NCBI RefSeq assembly: GCF_907165205.1
Contig: NC_058192.1
Span: forward strand, 13,330,001-13,394,000
From: Coccinella septempunctata
Taxonomy: Eukaryota; Arthropoda; Insecta; Coleoptera; Coccinellidae
Length of the DNA: 64,000 nucleotides
Direction: 5' to 3'
Shown here one piece after another: positions 59,515-64,000 of the stretch (position 1 is the first letter of the stretch; the number at the start of each line of letters is the position of its first letter). The notes beneath the pieces are model-generated. The model searched no databases. It was not told the origin of the DNA and saw only the letters and a program-made list of their open reading frames with translations. Both the position numbers and the translations under genes were made by a program.

Positions 59515-60237
59515 CGAGGATATATTGAAAAACCCTTAGCCTACTATAAAACCAAACAAAATTTCGATGTCAAAATATTTTACTGCTCAACATATTCTCC
59601 TCTTAATTGGATACATTTATTACAGCGAACCTGCAACTTCTCTCTAGACCTTTCAAAACAAAATGTTTCTTCGTGCTCTGCAAACCAGACCTCCACAGCT
59701 TTCATTGTATCCTCGTTGGAAGAAAATTTACGACCTTTTAAACTTTTTTTCAATTGAAGAAAGAGATGATAATCGGATGGAGCCAAATCTGGTGAATAAG
59801 GGGGTGTTCTAGTAATTCAAATCTTAAATCACGAATTTTTTTCATGGCAACATGAGATTTGTGTGCAGGGGCGTTGTCCTGCAAAAACATTACACATTTG
59901 TACAGCTTTCCGCGACTTTTCCCTTTAATTTTTTCCCGAAGAGTGGTCAGTAATGTCGAATAGTAATCTCCGGTTATTATTCTACCCTTATCCAAAAAAT
60001 CAATCATGATTACTCCATGGCAATCCCAAAAAACTGAAGTAAGAACTTTTCCAGCTGATTTTTGGACACCAAACTTATTAGGTCTTGGAGAACCTGAGTG
60101 TCGCCATTCCATCGATTGTTGCTTTGTTTCTGGATCGTAGATATGTACCCTAGTCTCATCCATAGTAACAATTCGGTTCAAGAAGTTTACATCGTTTTCA
60201 AATCGAGCACAGATCGAACGAGATACTTCTACCCTTG
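59515..60237 (-). mobile_element. mariner element (copy 4), 5'-truncated
   Basis: The preserved 3' end starts with the CGAGGATATATTGAAAAA stretch at 59515 after TA. Homology stops at about 60237, within the transposase just before the first catalytic block. The helix-turn-helix half and the other terminal repeat are gone. Confidence 0.88.
59636..60237 (-). pseudogene. mariner transposase pseudogene (copy 4)
   Basis: The minus-strand open frame 59750-60451 includes about 70 codons of unrelated upstream sequence fused by chance to the transposase. Recognisable: ARFENDVNFLNRIVTMDET with the first Asp, SGSPRPNKFGVQKSAGK, ITGDYYSTLLTTLREKI, and LQDNAPAHKSHVAMKKI with the second Asp. A frameshift near 59800 (EHPLIHQ in place of EHPPYSPD) breaks the frame before the third Asp, which continues in another frame as MAPSDYHLFLQLKKSLKG at 59580-59786. 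Spacing between the second and third Asp, corrected for the shift, is the normal D34D. Confidence 0.9.
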
Positions 60238-62744
60238 ACTGAATGGCATTTCTGTTTGTACTCCGAGGGATGTTGGTCGGATAGTTCGATTTAGATCGTG
60301 ATATTTGATGATTTTTATATCGATGGTTGTTATATATCTGAAATAATTTAGATAAAAGAAAACAGCAATGAAATGTGAAGTTGGGATAATTTACGGAAAA
60401 CCTGTGCATTCGCCATTTTGCAACTATAGCTCGACACAAGGAAATTGCCATTTCAATTCACTGATAACAATTAACAGTAGTCCTATCTTACACAGTTTTT
60501 ATTTAAAAAAGATGACTCAGTTCGGAGTTCAGTGTTCATACAAAATCAAAATATGTACCACATCCTCGAATTAAAATTGTCAAGAAGAGAAACAACACTA
60601 TGAATAACATTCGTTCCATATTTTCCATGCTTGATGGAAATCTTCTCGATTGAAATACAGTAAAATTCAGTTCAATTCGAAGAGTTCACATAATGACGAA
60701 ACTTGGAATGTAGGACGAAAATGATCACGAATGAAAAGCCAATTATGAAATCCTACAAACCCCACTGAAGAACAATACCTTCGAACCCCCTAAAACTCAT
60801 TTCATATCCCCGTTTACTCGGAACACGTCATCTATATGCTAAACACCAATCACATCCCCAAATACCGAAAATTACTTCCGTCCCAGACGGAAAATCCCAA
60901 TTAAAGAATTCTGGGCAGAATATCCAGGAATCCCTTCCATGAGGATTCTCCCCACGTAATTAGAGAATCGATCAGGGGAAAATTCATTAGTTTCTCAAAG
61001 TATTACCGGATAGTTTGAAGGGATCCGCTGTGGCTCACGTCTGTGAGCGTAGAAAAAGAATACGAAAAAAATTTCATTAAAATAGCTGGAAACTTGTCTG
61101 CGACTAGGAAGGTGCTGCGCTGAAATTCAGAATGCGGTTCGAGATAAGTATTATTAGGGAAACAACCTAATGGATAGAATTTTTTGAACAAATAGCATTC
61201 AGAGAAATATGAAATAATCTACCACCATCAGTCGTGATGGTGAATCCTTGTTTTTTTATAAGCGGCTTCAAATGAACGATTAATCATTTAAAAACTACCT
61301 TTCCAGGGTTGGAAAGCGATAATTTCAGGAAAAACTCTTTTTACTACAGTTCACAGTAGTTGTGTTTTCTTTTATCGATAGATATAAAATTTTGTGATAT
61401 TTTTTGACAATTGTGCACTTATTGAAAATGCTTGTACTTATTTTTAACTGAAAAGAAATAATTCCTTCTTAGTTTTGCCAGAATCTATAAAATTCTGTTG
61501 AAGATAGGCATCTTTAGTGTGAATTCCAGTTGTATTTGGTGGTATAATTTCCTATTCAGTCATTGGGCCAATAAGAACTGAAAATAGTTGAAATAACTAT
61601 AACTGTGAGAAAGTTCTTAAAACATCAGCTTCGTACAAGTTTTTCCCCCGTTTTTGAGTTGAATGAAAAACAGATCTTCACGATAATGACATGCATAGTC
61701 ACAGAGTGGTTAGCCAAATCGCATTATTTTTATGTCTCATCTTCAGTGTTGAGATATTGCTTCTGACTACTGACTACCTCACCTTATTGTATATCAAACT
61801 CTTTCGTTTTTGAAAATAAGGAGCATCGACTGATATTACCCAAAATTCCAAATGTGGTAACACTGATTGCAGTGCTAGATATCCATCTAGTTCATGGAAA
61901 ATGTTAATGTCTCCCTATATTTCTTATTTATTTATTATTGTTTAAAAACATGCCCTTCTACATACATTTTTCTTATTTTTCAAACGAAAGTGTATTGGAG
62001 GAAAAAATCCTGATTAATTTCTCCCAAATAATTCTTTGATAAATCGAAAGGGTGTAGGGCATTTTCATTTCCATTTCAATATCTAGTATTCTCGAAGAAT
62101 TTTTCATTGACCATTTTCCCCATGCGAACTACATCCCAGAACATGCCTAAACACAAAAAAGAGCACTTATTCGAAATACAACATACTTTGAAACTTCTGC
62201 GGACCTCCGTGATAGCACGAAGCACGTTGTATTTCACCCCTCCAAAGCGGGAAATCAGCTGGGAAAGCGTCACCCTCAGGAAGTCGCGCGCGGCGTACTG
62301 GCTTTGTTGCGGAAAATCTACCGGTTATATAGACGTATTGCGCCCTTTTCCTATTGCGCGCGCTAGGTTTCGTGTTATTGTCCTCGCACATTGGGGCAGG
62401 GGACAGTTGAAAAGGGTCCGATCTCAATCACTCCGGGAAAAATCCAGATGAAAAGTGAAGAAAGCTGGGCTTTCCTGGGGAAATATACTGATGGAGGCTG
62501 GTGTCGGAAAACTTTGATTACACTGGGGAACAATTTGTAGTACAATTTCTGTAGAGTCCGATCTTGGAGTTGTTGTACAGTTGAAGGGGCAAGGTGATTT
62601 AAAAACAGGGGTTAGTTTTCTCCTACTAAGCCAACCTCACTACACTTTGGGCTATTCCTCCTCATCTGTAGATCTTATTTTTTTCTATCAGATCTGCCAA
62701 CATTACTGCTACAATTTGTGGAGAACCTAACGTCTAATTACAAA
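60238..62744. other. No recognisable gene
   Basis: 2.5 kb. One copy of GCATTCGCCA lies at 60406-60415. A GC-rich patch at 62170-62460 contains GCGCGCGGCG and GCGCGCGC; frames there overlap on both strands and are unrecognised. It could be a regulatory island. Confidence 0.45.
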
Positions 62745-62746
62745 TA

Positions 62747-62870
62747 CAGGGTGAGTCTTTGACTCGTACAAATATTTTAACAGTAGATTCTCTAGGTCAA
62801 CAGGAACACTTTTTTTAATATCTTTTCCGAATCGGCTCGATTTAAAAGGTACAGAAAATATCAGATATAT
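62747..62870. repeat. Lone end of the CAGGGTGAGTC family
   Basis: CAGGGTGAGTCTTTGAC at 62747 after TA, followed by AACAGTAGATTCTCTAGG and a CGGCTCGATTTAAAAG-like stretch, matches the left end of 24072-24766 and 46526-47744 for roughly 120 bp. No partner end is clear before 64000. Confidence 0.75.
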
Positions 62871-62934
62871 TATACCAATTCGAAAAATTTGGTACTTTGA
62901 CCGAATGCCAATCTTTTTGAAGGATTCGCAACGT

Positions 62935-63640
62935 TTCACTTACATCTTCGATGATTTTTCTGGGAAATACGCATGTCAAAATTTGACCTACGAAAAAAAA
63001 TTCCCAAAAAGATGGAGTCAGTTGAAAATTCGTCAAGATTGAATGGTTGCACCTAGACAGATGAAATTCTCAGATTTGTTATTAGAAGAGTTGCTCTTTC
63101 AGAATATGTCTCACATTTTTATCTACGGTTACTTTTATTGACAGATCAACGACTCGAAAGCTGACCTTCGAAAAATCCTGAAAAAGATGGTTTCAGTTCA
63201 AAATTCGTCAAGACCGATCGGTTACACCTAGACGGATGAAATTCTCCGATTTATTACTAGAAGAGTTGCTCTTTCAGAATATGTATCACATTTTCATCTG
63301 CGGTTACTTTTATTAAGAGATAAACGACTCGAAAGCTGACCTTCGAAAAATCCTGAAAAAGATGGGTTCAGTTAAAAATTCGTCAAGACTGAACGGTTGC
63401 ACCTAGACGGATGAAATTCTCAGATTTATTACTAGAAGGGTTGCTTTTTAGGATATGTATCACATTTTCATTTACGATGATTTTTCTGGGAGATACGCGT
63501 CCTAAACTTCCCATATAAAGATGAAGTCAATTGTAAATTCGGCAAGATCGAACGGTTGCACAGAGCTGGATGAAATTTCGAGATTTATTAGTACAAAAGT
63601 TGCTCTTCGAAAACTTGAAGGAAATATTTTTTCGAAAATC
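62935..63640. repeat. Satellite-like tandem array, about 175-bp units
   Basis: The landmark GATGG plus TCAGTT...AAATTCGTCAAGA occurs at 63011, 63186 and 63361 (period 175), with a diverged unit at 63520 (period 159). Units share GATGAAATTCTCAGATTT, TAGAAGAGTTGCTCTTTCAG and GATAAACGACTCGAAAG. The outermost units carry a different inner block with TTTTTCTGGGA. Same family as the two units at 4865-5160. Confidence 0.88.
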
Positions 63641-64000
63641 GGAAAATGATTTTATTTCCCCCTTCCAATATGAATAAGTTTCAAAGTAGTTTTCTTTCAA
63701 GCATATAGCATATGATACAATATTACAAATATATACCTCAAATACCTTCAAATATAAAATTTTGTCCTCTCCAAAATCAGATTGAACTTCGTGAAATCAC
63801 TCTGTATAGTAGTTTCCACAATTCTTTTTATACTTGCATAGCATTATCAAGGTTGTCAAGTATTAATTTTTTTCTTGATAGAGACTATAATTTTTTCTCA
63901 CGTCAATCGTGAAATTTCTTCCATTAATTCCAGGAAAATTTACACGGGACATTCTGTATAAATATTTTTTACCTATTTTTCTTGTGTTGGTAATATAGAT
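63641..64000. other. No recognisable gene
   Basis: End of window. A possible degenerate element end (ACATTCTGTATA, about 63949-63960) is not supported by a partner. Confidence 0.4.

Noticed and set aside
59750..60451. A 233-codon open frame as a host gene
   Set aside because: Its C-terminal two thirds are mariner transposase; the N-terminal 70 codons are unrelated flank read through by chance.
1..64000. CRISPR array, bacterial operons or rRNA genes
   Set aside because: No regularly spaced short repeats, ribosome-binding sites or rRNA sequence were seen; the tRNAs and transposons are eukaryotic.

Overview
The window looks like nuclear DNA of an insect, possibly a beetle, though the species cannot be fixed from the sequence. 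It is AT-rich and gene-poor. It carries two eukaryotic tRNA genes and decayed mariner, Tc1-like, hAT, Helitron, PIF/Harbinger-like, LINE and tyrosine-recombinase elements, plus many foldback elements that end in CAGGGT and sit on TA targets. I see no bacterial operons, no CRISPR array and no recognisable multi-exon host gene. The best reading is intergenic DNA or a very large intron.

Layout. 0-6.5 kb: a 1.36 kb foldback element (1710-3073) directly abutting a 265 bp MITE (3075-3339), then tRNA-Lys(CTT), a short array of about 166-bp units and tRNA-Leu(AAG). 6.5-8.3 kb: a hAT element with perfect 8-bp target duplications and a broken transposase. 11-18 kb: two dead mariners (one interrupted by a LINE tail with an 11-bp target duplication), a Tc1-like remnant, and a 1.2 kb terminal-inverted-repeat element holding a possible three-exon mini-gene for a DNA-binding domain only. 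21-31 kb: four foldback elements or fragments. 32.8-33.7 kb: a TIR element with a short TTAGG-type tract. 40-45.3 kb: the best-preserved mariner, an element with two nested insertions (a foldback and a Helitron with tandem 3' ends), and a Harbinger-like MITE. 45.5-46.0 kb: the one plausible host protein gene, intact, 152 residues, function unknown, with a CRE-like dyad upstream. 46.5-47.7 kb: another nested pair. 48.4-49.9 kb: a tyrosine-recombinase element with 25-bp perfect terminal inverted repeats and a long palindrome beside it. 50.7-51.9 kb: a TIR element with six copies of an internal motif, then a 136-nt near-perfect hairpin. 57.8-63.6 kb: fragments of families already seen, ending in a satellite-like array.

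Most of what can be read is transposon history. Two nested insertions can be checked inside this window because an uninterrupted paralogue or opposite arm gives the empty site, and both indicate TA targeting. The observations most worth follow-up are the tyrosine-recombinase element, the spliced DNA-binding-only mini-gene, the hairpin whose base changes mostly keep pairing on one strand, and the Helitron carrying its own 3' end three times. No gene network can be inferred from this window.
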